From a virus: 45,424 nt of DNA. The translations under genes were made by a program, and so were the position numbers. The notes beneath the pieces are model-generated. The model had not been told where the DNA came from. It was given only the letters and a program-made list of their open reading frames with translations, and did not search any database. Location of the stretch: IMG/VR virus record IMGVR_UViG_3300037087_000053, positions 1-45,424 of that record; one strand, given 5' to 3'. Each line of letters begins with the position of its first letter. The stretch's first letter is position 1. Positions 30,632 through 39,233 of this stretch are shown piece after piece.

Positions 30632-31935
30632 AAATATCCTAATTCAGCTAATATAGGTATTTCTTCTTCTGCAAACTTGGTTCCTATGTCATGCCTGTAA
30701 TGTGGAGCCCGAACATCTATCTCTTGCATCTTCTCTACACACTTTTGATTCGTTTCGATGATGTCATCGCCAACGTAAGTAACACCAGCCACATATTCGT
30801 AATAATCTGCTATGCGATAATAATTCTTGTCTTCATCCCACCTGATAAAAAACGGTTGAATGTTTTGATCGATCTCCATTCGTACCGGTTGATCCTTAAA
30901 ACATCCTTCGTGACTATCTCCTTCATCTGGATATTGACCGCTGCCAAGAACCGTAACCACTCCCCATCCCTTCTTCCAGCTTCCGGTCCAAGGATTGCCT
31001 TCGATCAAACCGATAAAGAAGTTTCCAACATTAGGAGCCAATAAGAACTCAATCAATGCAGAAATAGGATAGCCAGTTCTTGTTGTTAATTCGTAAAGCC
31101 AGCATTCTCCGGTATCAATTACTCCACAGTTTGCATCTATCGCCACGCAAACGTCAGGAGCGTTCTCTTTCAATATCGGAGTAAGTTTATCAAGTGTTGC
31201 TGCAAAGAGTTTCGTTTGATCGATTGTGAAGCGTGCTACCGTTCCCATCTCTCCACAAGTCCGTCCGGTGTCTCCATCTCCTTCTTTCTTGTGTTCTTTG
31301 TTAACAACCATTATGACATTACCATTTTCATCTTTAAGCCAATCTGTGTACTGCCAGAAAGCAGTAACCGCAAATTCAATCCCTTCTACAAACTCCTGCA
31401 GCATGAAAGGACAGTCAGCCATATCTTCAAACTCCGGTTGCATCCTTATCCATTCCAATTGATCGATAACGTCAGTCCCATCTTCAAAGTGTCCTACATA
31501 GTTCCAAGTCTTTGGAGCGTGTCCCATTTGTTTCAAACAGTATTGATCTGGATTGTCTTTGATGAACTGTATTCCTTCGTCAATATTCTCGAGCAAGTGG
31601 AAATTAGGAATAGGTATTCCTGCACGTTGTGCTATTTCCATTTCGAACTGCCTATCGTTTTCTATTCGCTCTGTGAAAAGATTGCCTCCGTACCCTTTGT
31701 ATCCGCGCTGTCGTAATTCAGAGCAGTCGAGTTCGTCTCCACGAATGAAATAATTACTCTTGCCTAACCATCCTAATCCTTGCTCAATAGTCTGCACCTG
31801 TGCAACTATACCGTTAAGATGCTCTCTGCCTTCTGGCTTCTCAGAAAACATCTTAACCTCATGCAATTCTCTTTGCTGCAATTGATAAGCAAGAGAGCAT
31901 GGAGCACCTTCATCATCTATCAGCAAGAATCTCAT
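30628..31935 (-). CDS. PurD-like ATP-grasp enzyme (435 aa)
   Basis: Similar to phosphoribosylamine-glycine ligase: N-terminal MRFLLIDDEGAPCSLAYQL preATP-grasp domain, then AGIPIPNFHL, LQEFVEGIEFAVTAF, KEHKKEGDGDTGRTCGEMG (PurD has a DHKR..DGD.GPNTGGMG motif), and YELTTRTGYP in place of the metal-binding E-x3-R-x-G-x-P. Clearly diverged from bacterial PurD. It lies between a tail-spike region and lysis genes, away from any nucleotide genes. Could make purine precursors, or ligate an amino acid to another phosphate-activated acceptor. Confidence 0.75.
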   Translation of the reverse strand: MRFLLIDDEGAPCSLAYQLQQRELHEVKMFSEKPEGREHLNGIVAQVQTIEQGLGWLGKSNYFIRGDELDCSELRQRGYKGYGGNLFTERIENDRQFEMEIAQRAGIPIPNFHLLENIDEGIQFIKDNPDQYCLKQMGHAPKTWNYVGHFEDGTDVIDQLEWIRMQPEFEDMADCPFMLQEFVEGIEFAVTAFWQYTDWLKDENGNVIMVVNKEHKKEGDGDTGRTCGEMGTVARFTIDQTKLFAATLDKLTPILKENAPDVCVAIDANCGVIDTGECWLYELTTRTGYPISALIEFLLAPNVGNFFIGLIEGNPWTGSWKKGWGVVTVLGSGQYPDEGDSHEGCFKDQPVRMEIDQNIQPFFIRWDEDKNYYRIADYYEYVAGVTYVGDDIIETNQKCVEKMQEIDVRAPHYRHDIGTKFAEEEIPILAELGYL

Positions 31936-32213
31936 TTTAATTCTTTCTTATCCATAGTAATTAGAGAATCTTTTATTGATAACAATCCATCTGTTCTACC
32001 TTGTAGGTAAGCAAGTCTTTGCTGATATGCAATGAATTCTGTATACCAATCACGTCCACGCATCTGAGATTGTATTCCCCTAATTTCATTTGTGAACTTT
32101 TCGATTTGACTACTCTGTGTAACAATAGAGTCAGTTTTAATAATGTCCTTCTTCTGTGCTATCGAAAAGCAGCAAAGAATAATTGTCAAAACAATTACCA
32201 TGATTAATCTCAT
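31932..32213 (-). CDS. Small exported or membrane-anchored coiled protein (93 aa)
   Basis: ATG 32213 (MRLIMVIVLTIILCCFSIAQ) is chosen for a perfect AAGGAG; residues 1-20 form a signal peptide or anchor with two Cys. The rest is a polar helix (IEKFTNEIRGIQSQMRGRD, YQQRLAYLQGRTDGLL). It directly follows the spike gene. Could be a lipoprotein, spanin-like, or a spike-associated secreted protein. Confidence 0.5.
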   Translation of the reverse strand: MRLIMVIVLTIILCCFSIAQKKDIIKTDSIVTQSSQIEKFTNEIRGIQSQMRGRDWYTEFIAYQQRLAYLQGRTDGLLSIKDSLITMDKKELK

Positions 32214-32226
32214 TTGTTTCTCCTTG

Positions 32227-34464
32227 TTATTGAGTTTTAAGTAATCCATAAGTTTGTCCCACTCCCAAGGTGACATAAATAATTTTCAATTTATATGTAG
32301 CTAAACCACCTAAAGTCTCTGACACATATAATTCAACATCCGATTGACTGCCAAAATTAGCATCGGTTATTCCGTAACCAGCTAAATTTGTTGGAGTGCT
32401 TCCAAGGTCTGAATAATTGTAGCTTGGTTTTGTGCTCGCTTTTGCCCAAGCATAGACATCGCTTGCTGTACGAGAATCAGAAAGACGTGAATCATTGCCT
32501 TGACAAATCTTGCCTGAAGCAGTACCAAAATTTGACGACCAATTTCCCCATCCATAAGCAGTATTCCAATTCGTGGAGTTTCCACCTGTTGCGGTTATTG
32601 TTCCATTAAAATATCCATTGCCATTTACAGCTAATTTATTATTGGTGATTTCTGTACCTGTGGAATACCCGATGCCGACGTTGCCGCCTGTGTAGCTTAT
32701 ATCACTCCCACTTGTTACCCACTGGGAGGAAACAAGAGGAGTTCCGCCAATTTGGTATGTCTTGCCTGATGCTATGTTGACGTTGCCTGTAGCTCCAAGA
32801 TTGCCTAAATTGTCTATCCAAAAATGCTTAATACCGTTTGTGAATATCTTTAAAGAATCAGTTGCGTTGTCATACGCAATCTTTCCAGCTTCGACATCTC
32901 CTGCATTTGTAAGCCGTATAACTGATTGACCTGTTTCATCTGCAATTATAGAAATAGCTGCATTTGTTCCTGATGAGATGTTTCTTTGAAATGTGGCAAC
33001 TTCATCACCGACAGGAGTGTAAGTAGAGCCAATTCCACCCGATACAACATAAAGAGGTGTCTTGATAACTGATGTTCCTATACTAACTTTCCCTGGTGAA
33101 TAATATATATCGCTTCCAATCGTTGTCCACTGACTTGTATTGGCATTCCACTTTAAAGTATCTGAGAAATCTCTCGTTGTTCCCCATGCTCCATTAATTA
33201 CAGTTGGCACTCCCGTTCCAGATGGAAAGTCATCAACCTTAACATTCGTGCAGTTTGTTTGAGTTAACAAAGTAGGAAATGAGCTATTAATACAACCAGT
33301 AATGAAAACCTTATTAATATTTGTCAAGTTAATTGCGGAACCACTTGTCTTTCCATAAAAAATACAACCGTCGATTACAATATTCTCTAATTTACCGAGT
33401 GCATAAGAAGACATTGAAATCGCTTTACCAGTTGCCGTTACGGGAACACCAATCCCATCTCCGACAAAATATAGATGCCGATAACTATTATTTGATGAAC
33501 CTCCATTATTTACTTCGACGTGAACGCCATCATTCAAGAAGTTCTCTATCGAAGTGTTAGCAACATGCAGTATGATTGTCGTTTGCGTGCTTATTAATTC
33601 CAAACCGTTAGAGAATTCTTGTGTTGGTCCCGTACCTTCATCGAAGTTATACCCTGCATTTATTTTTACATTACTAATCTTACCTCCACCAGATCCCTCT
33701 ATTCTTATTGCCGATTGAGCTTCATAATCGTTAGAATAGAAGTTCGAATTGGATATGCACCAATCTCCGGCATCAACATTAACAGTGTTGTTAATTCTAA
33801 GTCCACAATAAACAGGACTGTAAATGAAAAGATTATCGGCTACCCACTCTGACCCTACTTTTACATCGATACAAATATAAAAGCCATGAACTGATACCTT
33901 GGTATAATCTACTTTCTGGGCATGGTAATTTGTAACGCTACTTGTTACAAGTATTCCTATTGAACTGCTTAATGGATTTGTGCAAGTATTCTTTAATGCA
34001 ATATTTTCAAATCTTGCACCGTATGTGTTGACAGTAAATAAGACTGCAGTCTGTGAAGTGCAATTAACTTGGCTCACACCATTTGACAAGCGTGTTTCCA
34101 TGCCACAACCCAAAATAGTCATTGGTGATGTTATTGCAGTAAGACCTTGACTGACCTTGTATATCCCCGGAGGGAAATAGAGTGTTCCACCAACAGAAGC
34201 ATTCAATACCGCTATTGCGCTGTCTATCGCCTTGTAGTCATCGGTCGTTCCGTTTCCAGTTGCTCCATAGTCCTTAACATTTATCCATCCGTTTATAGGT
34301 GATACAGGATTAAATTTATTTAAAAAGAGCGAATCATTATCATTATGAGGTTTAATTCTATGACCTGCTGGATTGACCGCCCCCGATTGATCCTTCTTAT
34401 CCCATTGAGCATTTGCAATCAACGGAAGAAGCATCATTAACAACATTAATATTTTCTTCTTCAC
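32227..34464 (-). CDS. Tail spike with pectate-lyase-type beta-helix and signal peptide (745 aa)
   Basis: I choose the GTG at 34464 (reads MKKKILMLLMMLLPLIANAQ), which overlaps the previous TGA as GTGA; an ATG 12 bases earlier is the alternative. After the signal peptide, WINVKDYGATGNGTTDDYKA opens a Pectate_lyase_3-type right-handed beta-helix to about residue 420. A fibre part follows (SIGTSVIKTPLYV, SGSDISYTGGNVGIG). The C-terminal region shares ASDVYAWAKASTKPSYNY with the 658-aa fibre. A receptor-degrading spike is probable; no catalytic residues can be pointed to. The signal peptide on a virion protein is odd. Confidence 0.75.
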   Translation of the reverse strand: MKKKILMLLMMLLPLIANAQWDKKDQSGAVNPAGHRIKPHNDNDSLFLNKFNPVSPINGWINVKDYGATGNGTTDDYKAIDSAIAVLNASVGGTLYFPPGIYKVSQGLTAITSPMTILGCGMETRLSNGVSQVNCTSQTAVLFTVNTYGARFENIALKNTCTNPLSSSIGILVTSSVTNYHAQKVDYTKVSVHGFYICIDVKVGSEWVADNLFIYSPVYCGLRINNTVNVDAGDWCISNSNFYSNDYEAQSAIRIEGSGGGKISNVKINAGYNFDEGTGPTQEFSNGLELISTQTTIILHVANTSIENFLNDGVHVEVNNGGSSNNSYRHLYFVGDGIGVPVTATGKAISMSSYALGKLENIVIDGCIFYGKTSGSAINLTNINKVFITGCINSSFPTLLTQTNCTNVKVDDFPSGTGVPTVINGAWGTTRDFSDTLKWNANTSQWTTIGSDIYYSPGKVSIGTSVIKTPLYVVSGGIGSTYTPVGDEVATFQRNISSGTNAAISIIADETGQSVIRLTNAGDVEAGKIAYDNATDSLKIFTNGIKHFWIDNLGNLGATGNVNIASGKTYQIGGTPLVSSQWVTSGSDISYTGGNVGIGYSTGTEITNNKLAVNGNGYFNGTITATGGNSTNWNTAYGWGNWSSNFGTASGKICQGNDSRLSDSRTASDVYAWAKASTKPSYNYSDLGSTPTNLAGYGITDANFGSQSDVELYVSETLGGLATYKLKIIYVTLGVGQTYGLLKTQ

Positions 34465-35159
34465 AATGTGATCCATCCTATAATAAGTCCAGCGTCATCC
34501 GCTCCAGCAGCGGAAGTTATCGTGAAGCTCACCCCTTCGATAACCGCACTGACATAAATTGCCATATTACTTTTTCCTGCTTGTCGAGATAAAAATATCT
34601 TTTCGATGGTAGATATATTTGCATTAGCAACTGTAACGGTTCCGCTTCCATCGAGTGTAGCATTCCCATCCGCTAAGATTACGCTACTACTACCACCTGA
34701 CTCACCGCCTTCGCTACTACCGTCCATTAAGGTTACGCCACTCGACAATAAGATATAGCCATTCGCATCCTGTGCTATACTCACGTCCACAATGTTGCCA
34801 GATTGACCACTTGCTTGATTAAAATCGCTTGGTGGTTCACATAAACACAAATTTGAATAATCGTAGTTTCCAATATCTTTGAAGTCTCCATAGACAGCCC
34901 ACTTATAGGGTGCAGTAAAGAACGCATTGAAGAAGCTCCTGCCTGCAGCAGTAGATAATATCGGTCTGCCTATTTTAAATTCTAATCGCTTTGTTTTGCT
35001 AACCGAATCTCTTATCGTAACAAAGTCAACAAGTGTATGATAGATAGAATTTATTACAGTTGTTGCTTTAGCCCAAGCAATCGTATAGGTAGCGATTGTA
35101 GCGGTATCCAAGCTGTTCTCTGTGTTGTAAGCAAATATGACTGAATAAGGTACGCTCAT
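34461..35159 (-). CDS. Tail tip/fibre-related protein (232 aa)
   Basis: N-terminal 130 residues resemble a tail-tip component (YNTENSLDTATIATYTI...RPILSTAAGRSFFNAFF...APYKWAVYGDFK). The C-terminal 60 residues form a fibre-type beta domain (GTVTVANANI...SAVIEGVSFTITSAAGADDAG...IIGWI). It overlaps both neighbours by 4 bases, between the hub protein and the spike, and so may link them. Moderate confidence in a structural role. Confidence 0.6.
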   Translation of the reverse strand: MSVPYSVIFAYNTENSLDTATIATYTIAWAKATTVINSIYHTLVDFVTIRDSVSKTKRLEFKIGRPILSTAAGRSFFNAFFTAPYKWAVYGDFKDIGNYDYSNLCLCEPPSDFNQASGQSGNIVDVSIAQDANGYILLSSGVTLMDGSSEGGESGGSSSVILADGNATLDGSGTVTVANANISTIEKIFLSRQAGKSNMAIYVSAVIEGVSFTITSAAGADDAGLIIGWITL

Positions 35160-36715
35160 GTTACATCCATAAAGATTGCAGTCGTTTCATTAGCAAATAA
35201 ATCATACTCAAAAGATATTGATCTCAATGTTCTGCTGTCATAACTATAAGTAGAAATAAAAGGAAACTCCGTTCCATACAGAACCAAAGTAACCTTTTCC
35301 CTAAACACATTCAAATAGTTGTAATGATACAACGAAACCGTTCTACCTAAAGCTCTGTATGTATTATCAATTGATGGATCAATAACGCTTAGAACCCATT
35401 GATGTGTACCAGGAGCAATAAAATCGTTCGTACCTGTATCACAAGCAAGATTTGTATTTCCCGCCACTGCATCAATATCTAAGTCGATTCGGAATGAATC
35501 ATCTGGATATTTTAATGTATCATCACTGAAAACGAAGTCAGTAGGAAATCCAACGGTTGGCTCATCATAGTTCACATTGAGAAACGTATCGACAACCCTA
35601 ACATATAACTTCTTCTGAAGAAACGATTCAGGAGTGCATTTCTTGACGAGACCGCTTAAAGATGTAGGTGTTGAGCTACTCTTCCATCTTTTAAGAAAGT
35701 AAGCTGTAGTATTATCTACCATACCAGCGACACAACCAAACGCATCACAAAGCAACGTCAAAAGGTCTGAGGCTGCCTTGGGCTTCCCTGCATCAAAGAA
35801 ATAAGTGGCGGTTGGAATGTAAATTTGATCGAACGTATATGGACCTGAACCATAGGTCTCACTAAATGACCAATCCTGATTATGCAACAAAGTAACACTT
35901 GGATTGGCTACTTTGAAAATATCTTTAAGAACCCTTGTAACTCTTACCCATTGCTCGTTTGTATATCCAAAAGGATTTTCAGAACTATCGTTCCCGTCTG
36001 CAATTACACAGTCTTTTATTTTATGTGCATTATCAAGCAAAGTGAATGTAGTTGTATTCCTGTCTTGGTCCGTTGTGATGGGATGCGAAACAGATTGAAT
36101 GTCCACTAACCCCACAAACTTTTGAACACCGTTTTTATAGATTGTTACTACTCTACTATTCACGCGTAGATCGTTATAAAGCGATTTATCAAGATCATGA
36201 AATGTCAAGGTTACATTCGACGGATAAAAAATAACTTCGTCCTGATTAACTTCGTCTGGATTGTCATACCCTACTTTAATCTTTCCGAGCGTCTTTAGAC
36301 TCGAAGTGGATAAGTCCACCGTGGAATCAATCGTTATTCTTACGGCTCCTCCAGCAGCAACGTAAGTTTTATCAAAAGACATTACTCCGTTCCCATACAA
36401 GGGTATATCAAGAGGTGTGTTATCCGCACTATGTATTAGCCGGAGTGACGTACTCTTTCCCCCAAGAGTTATAGGATAGCATTTCAATAAGATATTATGT
36501 GAAGTGTTTTTAGGAATAACTAATGGAGTGCTTCCACCGGATGTAATTTCAAAACTTCCAGTGTCTCCACCTGTCAATGCAATAGAACTTACTGTGATTG
36601 TGTTTTCTGTCCCGTTACTTAAAATAAGAGTCCAAGCAGAACTTTCGCGCCCAATAAAGCAGTTGCCAAAGTTATGAGCTACATCGTTCGTATCTAAAAC
36701 ATTAGGTGCTGACAT
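35156..36715 (-). CDS. Tail hub-like protein with N-terminal Ig-like (ASH) domain (519 aa)
   Basis: ATG 36715 (MSAPNVLDTNDVAHNFGN) is two bases from the tape-measure stop; an upstream in-frame start lies inside that gene. Residues 1-105 match a choice-of-anchor-D/ASH beta-sandwich (FGNCFIGRESSAWTLILSN, GDTGSFEI, PLDIPLYGNG). The remainder fits a tail hub or distal-tail protein (NDLRVNSRVVTIYKNGVQKFVGLVDI, ATYFFDAGKPKAASDLLTLL, RALGRTVSLYHY). Follows the tape measure, as expected of the tail-tip complex. Confidence 0.65.
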   Translation of the reverse strand: MSAPNVLDTNDVAHNFGNCFIGRESSAWTLILSNGTENTITVSSIALTGGDTGSFEITSGGSTPLVIPKNTSHNILLKCYPITLGGKSTSLRLIHSADNTPLDIPLYGNGVMSFDKTYVAAGGAVRITIDSTVDLSTSSLKTLGKIKVGYDNPDEVNQDEVIFYPSNVTLTFHDLDKSLYNDLRVNSRVVTIYKNGVQKFVGLVDIQSVSHPITTDQDRNTTTFTLLDNAHKIKDCVIADGNDSSENPFGYTNEQWVRVTRVLKDIFKVANPSVTLLHNQDWSFSETYGSGPYTFDQIYIPTATYFFDAGKPKAASDLLTLLCDAFGCVAGMVDNTTAYFLKRWKSSSTPTSLSGLVKKCTPESFLQKKLYVRVVDTFLNVNYDEPTVGFPTDFVFSDDTLKYPDDSFRIDLDIDAVAGNTNLACDTGTNDFIAPGTHQWVLSVIDPSIDNTYRALGRTVSLYHYNYLNVFREKVTLVLYGTEFPFISTYSYDSRTLRSISFEYDLFANETTAIFMDVT

Positions 36716-36716
36716 A

Positions 36717-38600
36717 TTAGTATTGTAACCTTGTTCTATTTTTGTTCTCTGCATCCCAGGCAATCCACAAACCGGATCGATCTGCTTTCAGTGTTGCGCT
36801 TGAAAGTTTATTGTTCAAAGCTCTGATTTCACTCACGATTGCATTATTATTTCCACCTGAAACAAATCCACCGCCCGAATAATTGCCTCCAAATGAAGTC
36901 GATGGAGTTGACTGTAAGGACGCTCGCATAGCAAGCATTCGATTCACTCCTACCTTATCTACGATTGGTTTCTCGAATACAACCTCTCCACGATGGACTA
37001 TGCCAGCCGGATCGTATCTACCTCCATCGCCTGTATATCCACCAGAAGCAGCAAATAATGGAAGTTCACCCGCTAATGAAGCACCGCCCGTAAATGGAGC
37101 GGCAAGAACAGCCCCGATGCCCAACAAAGTTTCAAAGCCACTTACAGCATTTGATACGGATTTGATTGCCTCTATAATCATTAGAATCTTTTGTAATCCC
37201 TCCAGAGACTGACCGAGAAAGGTATTCGTATTCATATTCAACATTGACATTAAGTTTTGCAGAGCACTGACACCTTCGCCAATGTTTCTTAATGCCTGCT
37301 CTGTTTTTTTTGTAGAGTCATCTTCAACATGTTGAATGGCTTGCTCAATCTTCAATCGCTCTTTTGCATCTGTTGTTAATGCAAGTTTTGCCTGTAATTG
37401 TTTTATCGCAGAGTCAGAAGTAATCTTCCCAAGCGAATATTCTTCTTTTATTAATTCTATTGCTGCATTAAGTCTCTCTTCATCTGCTTTTTCTATGCCT
37501 GCTTTTCTTGCTGCATCAATGTCTGCAAGCGCCTTCTCATTCCTTAGCATTTCGGATTGAAGTGCCGGCTGATTAGATAGCTGTCCAGCTATTGCCGCCT
37601 CTGTTTGAATGTTCTTTATTGCTTCATTATGCCTATCTTCTTCCTCTGCTTTTCGTTTCTCAAATTCATCTGTTATAAGTGCCAACTGATTCTGATGTTC
37701 TATTTGTGCAAGAGCGCTAACTCCACCAGCTTGCTCACCTTGTAATTGTAAAGCAGATTTCGCTTGCTCTTTTGCTAATTCATCTGCAGACTTCTTTGTC
37801 TCTGCCAGTTTTTTATCTATTGTGGCTTGAAGGGCATTAATCGTTTTCTGTATGTCAAGCACCTTGTTACTTGCATTTGTAGCATCCAACATTCGCTGTT
37901 GAATCATTCCTTGATTACCACCGATAAGCGCAGCCCAAATCATTCCCATTGAGCTACCGCCAGATTGTGCCGTTTCGGTTGCCTGTATCTTTGCAACTGC
38001 TAACTGTGCGTTCAACATCTTTAAATATACAGCATCCGAAACCTGACCAAGATCACGCATTAATCCAATCTGTTTCTCGAAAGCTGTATCTAAATCTGCC
38101 AAACGTTCATTATTTGCTTTCGCAATCTGCCCGAACAGAACGAACGTTCCCAGTGCTACTCCTGCCGGCCCAGCGAACTGAGCAAATCGTTCGCCCAACA
38201 TTTCCATTCCAAACTTTAATCCAAGTCCGGCAGCTAATGCCTCTTGAATTCCTGTCGTAACACCTCTCAATGCTTTTTTATTGTCTTCTGATGCACCGGA
38301 CATAGCGCTGATCGAATCAGAAACACCATTGAATGCCTGCATAGCGGCGAGCAAACCAAATGCCATTAATCGATGCTCACTACGAGCACCTCTTACAGCA
38401 TCCATCATTGTATTTGTTTTGCCGGAAAGTTTATCGGTTGCCGTTCCTAAGGCATTGGTAGCAGCGGCACTTCCAGCAAATTGATCGTCAAGTTGCTGTA
38501 ATGAGGATGTGAGCTTCTTTATATTCGCATCGGTCTTGAGTATAGCTGCATCTGCTTGCTCATTGTTTAAACCGAAAGTTGCATTTAATTGACCAGGCAT
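36717..38600 (-). CDS. Tape measure protein (627 aa)
   Basis: Long helical protein with coiled coils (QIEHQNQLALITDEFEKRK; DEERLNAAIELIKEEYS), hydrophobic segments (PAGVALGTFVLFG; LLGIGAVLAAPF), and the C-terminal GGYTGDGGRYDPAGIVHRGE motif found in many tape measures. It follows the frameshifted chaperone genes by one base. At about 0.15 nm per residue the tail would be near 90-95 nm, an estimate from length alone. Confidence 0.9.
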   Translation of the reverse strand: MPGQLNATFGLNNEQADAAILKTDANIKKLTSSLQQLDDQFAGSAAATNALGTATDKLSGKTNTMMDAVRGARSEHRLMAFGLLAAMQAFNGVSDSISAMSGASEDNKKALRGVTTGIQEALAAGLGLKFGMEMLGERFAQFAGPAGVALGTFVLFGQIAKANNERLADLDTAFEKQIGLMRDLGQVSDAVYLKMLNAQLAVAKIQATETAQSGGSSMGMIWAALIGGNQGMIQQRMLDATNASNKVLDIQKTINALQATIDKKLAETKKSADELAKEQAKSALQLQGEQAGGVSALAQIEHQNQLALITDEFEKRKAEEEDRHNEAIKNIQTEAAIAGQLSNQPALQSEMLRNEKALADIDAARKAGIEKADEERLNAAIELIKEEYSLGKITSDSAIKQLQAKLALTTDAKERLKIEQAIQHVEDDSTKKTEQALRNIGEGVSALQNLMSMLNMNTNTFLGQSLEGLQKILMIIEAIKSVSNAVSGFETLLGIGAVLAAPFTGGASLAGELPLFAASGGYTGDGGRYDPAGIVHRGEVVFEKPIVDKVGVNRMLAMRASLQSTPSTSFGGNYSGGGFVSGGNNNAIVSEIRALNNKLSSATLKADRSGLWIAWDAENKNRTRLQY

Positions 38601-38601
38601 G

Positions 38602-39233
38602 TTAGTTCCGAGGTTGGAAGCGTTCGACTTGTTGTTCGTAATCCGCTAATGCTCTTTGATCTTCCCGTCTTTGATTTCGTTTAGCATTCAATAGGAACCA
38701 TTTATAAACTTCGATTGCAGGTGCATCCGCTATTGCTTTCTTGTCTGCATAGTTTCCATCGGCTGCGTTGAAGATTGACTCTTCCCATTTGATTGGATCT
38801 CCATTGGGCTTTTTGAGTTCAACGAGATCAAGGTCGAGATAAATTCTGAACTCATTGAGCTCATCATCGAGGAGATGTTTAATACGAAAAAATCCTGTAA
38901 AACTTTTCTCCTTTGCCACTTTTGCATACAGAGAATTGGCTTCTGTAAATCTACGTTATTCTTCCAGGCAAAGAATCGCTGCTTAATCTTATTCCAAAGT
39001 GAAGGAGTGTGTTGCTTCAAAATTACCTTGAATAATTCAGGAAGCAATGGATTAGCTAAGAACTGATCGATCCCAAAAACAATATTAGTGATCTTGACTT
39101 CTGATTGCATACGTTCTACAATTTCATTCGTCTTGCAATCTTCTTCATACGTTCCCTGTTCCTGCCTCCAGTTTGTGCCATTGATTAAATAATAAGCTAT
39201 TGGAGGAGCTTGTTCTAATTCTTTAGACTCCAT
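38602..39233 (-). CDS. Tail assembly chaperone GT product by -1 frameshift (about 210 aa)
   Basis: Frame 0 from ATG 39233 would shift by -1 at TTTTTTC (38892-38886), after codon 116, into the frame that ends at 38602. The joined protein continues RIKHLLDDELNEFRIYLDLD and ends ADYEQQVERFQPRN, natural-looking sequence, whereas the unshifted continuation is low-complexity. Position directly before the tape measure is diagnostic of the G/GT arrangement. An independent start at a GTG (38919) cannot be excluded. Confidence 0.75.
38730..39233 (-). CDS. Tail assembly chaperone G product (167 aa)
   Basis: ATG 39233 (MESKELEQAPPIAYYLINGT) lies inside the end of the LamG-bearing tube gene (11-base overlap). 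The first 115 residues are ordinary protein (VFGIDQFLANPLLPELFKVIL, WNKIKQRFFAWKNN). Beyond the slippery site the frame becomes Ser/Met/Gln-rich. G proteins are made in excess over GT and coat the tape measure during tail assembly. Confidence 0.7.
   Translation of the reverse strand: MESKELEQAPPIAYYLINGTNWRQEQGTYEEDCKTNEIVERMQSEVKITNIVFGIDQFLANPLLPELFKVILKQHTPSLWNKIKQRFFAWKNNVDLQKPILCMQKWQRRKVLQDFFVLNISSMMSSMSSEFISTLISLNSKSPMEIQSNGKSQSSTQPMETMQTRKQ
38886..38892 (-). other. Programmed -1 frameshift site TTTTTTC
   Basis: The heptamer reads T TTT TTC in the frame of ATG 39233 (TTT starts at 38891), the X XXY YYZ pattern for tandem tRNA slippage, within the overlap of the two chaperone frames. 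Confidence 0.7.
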
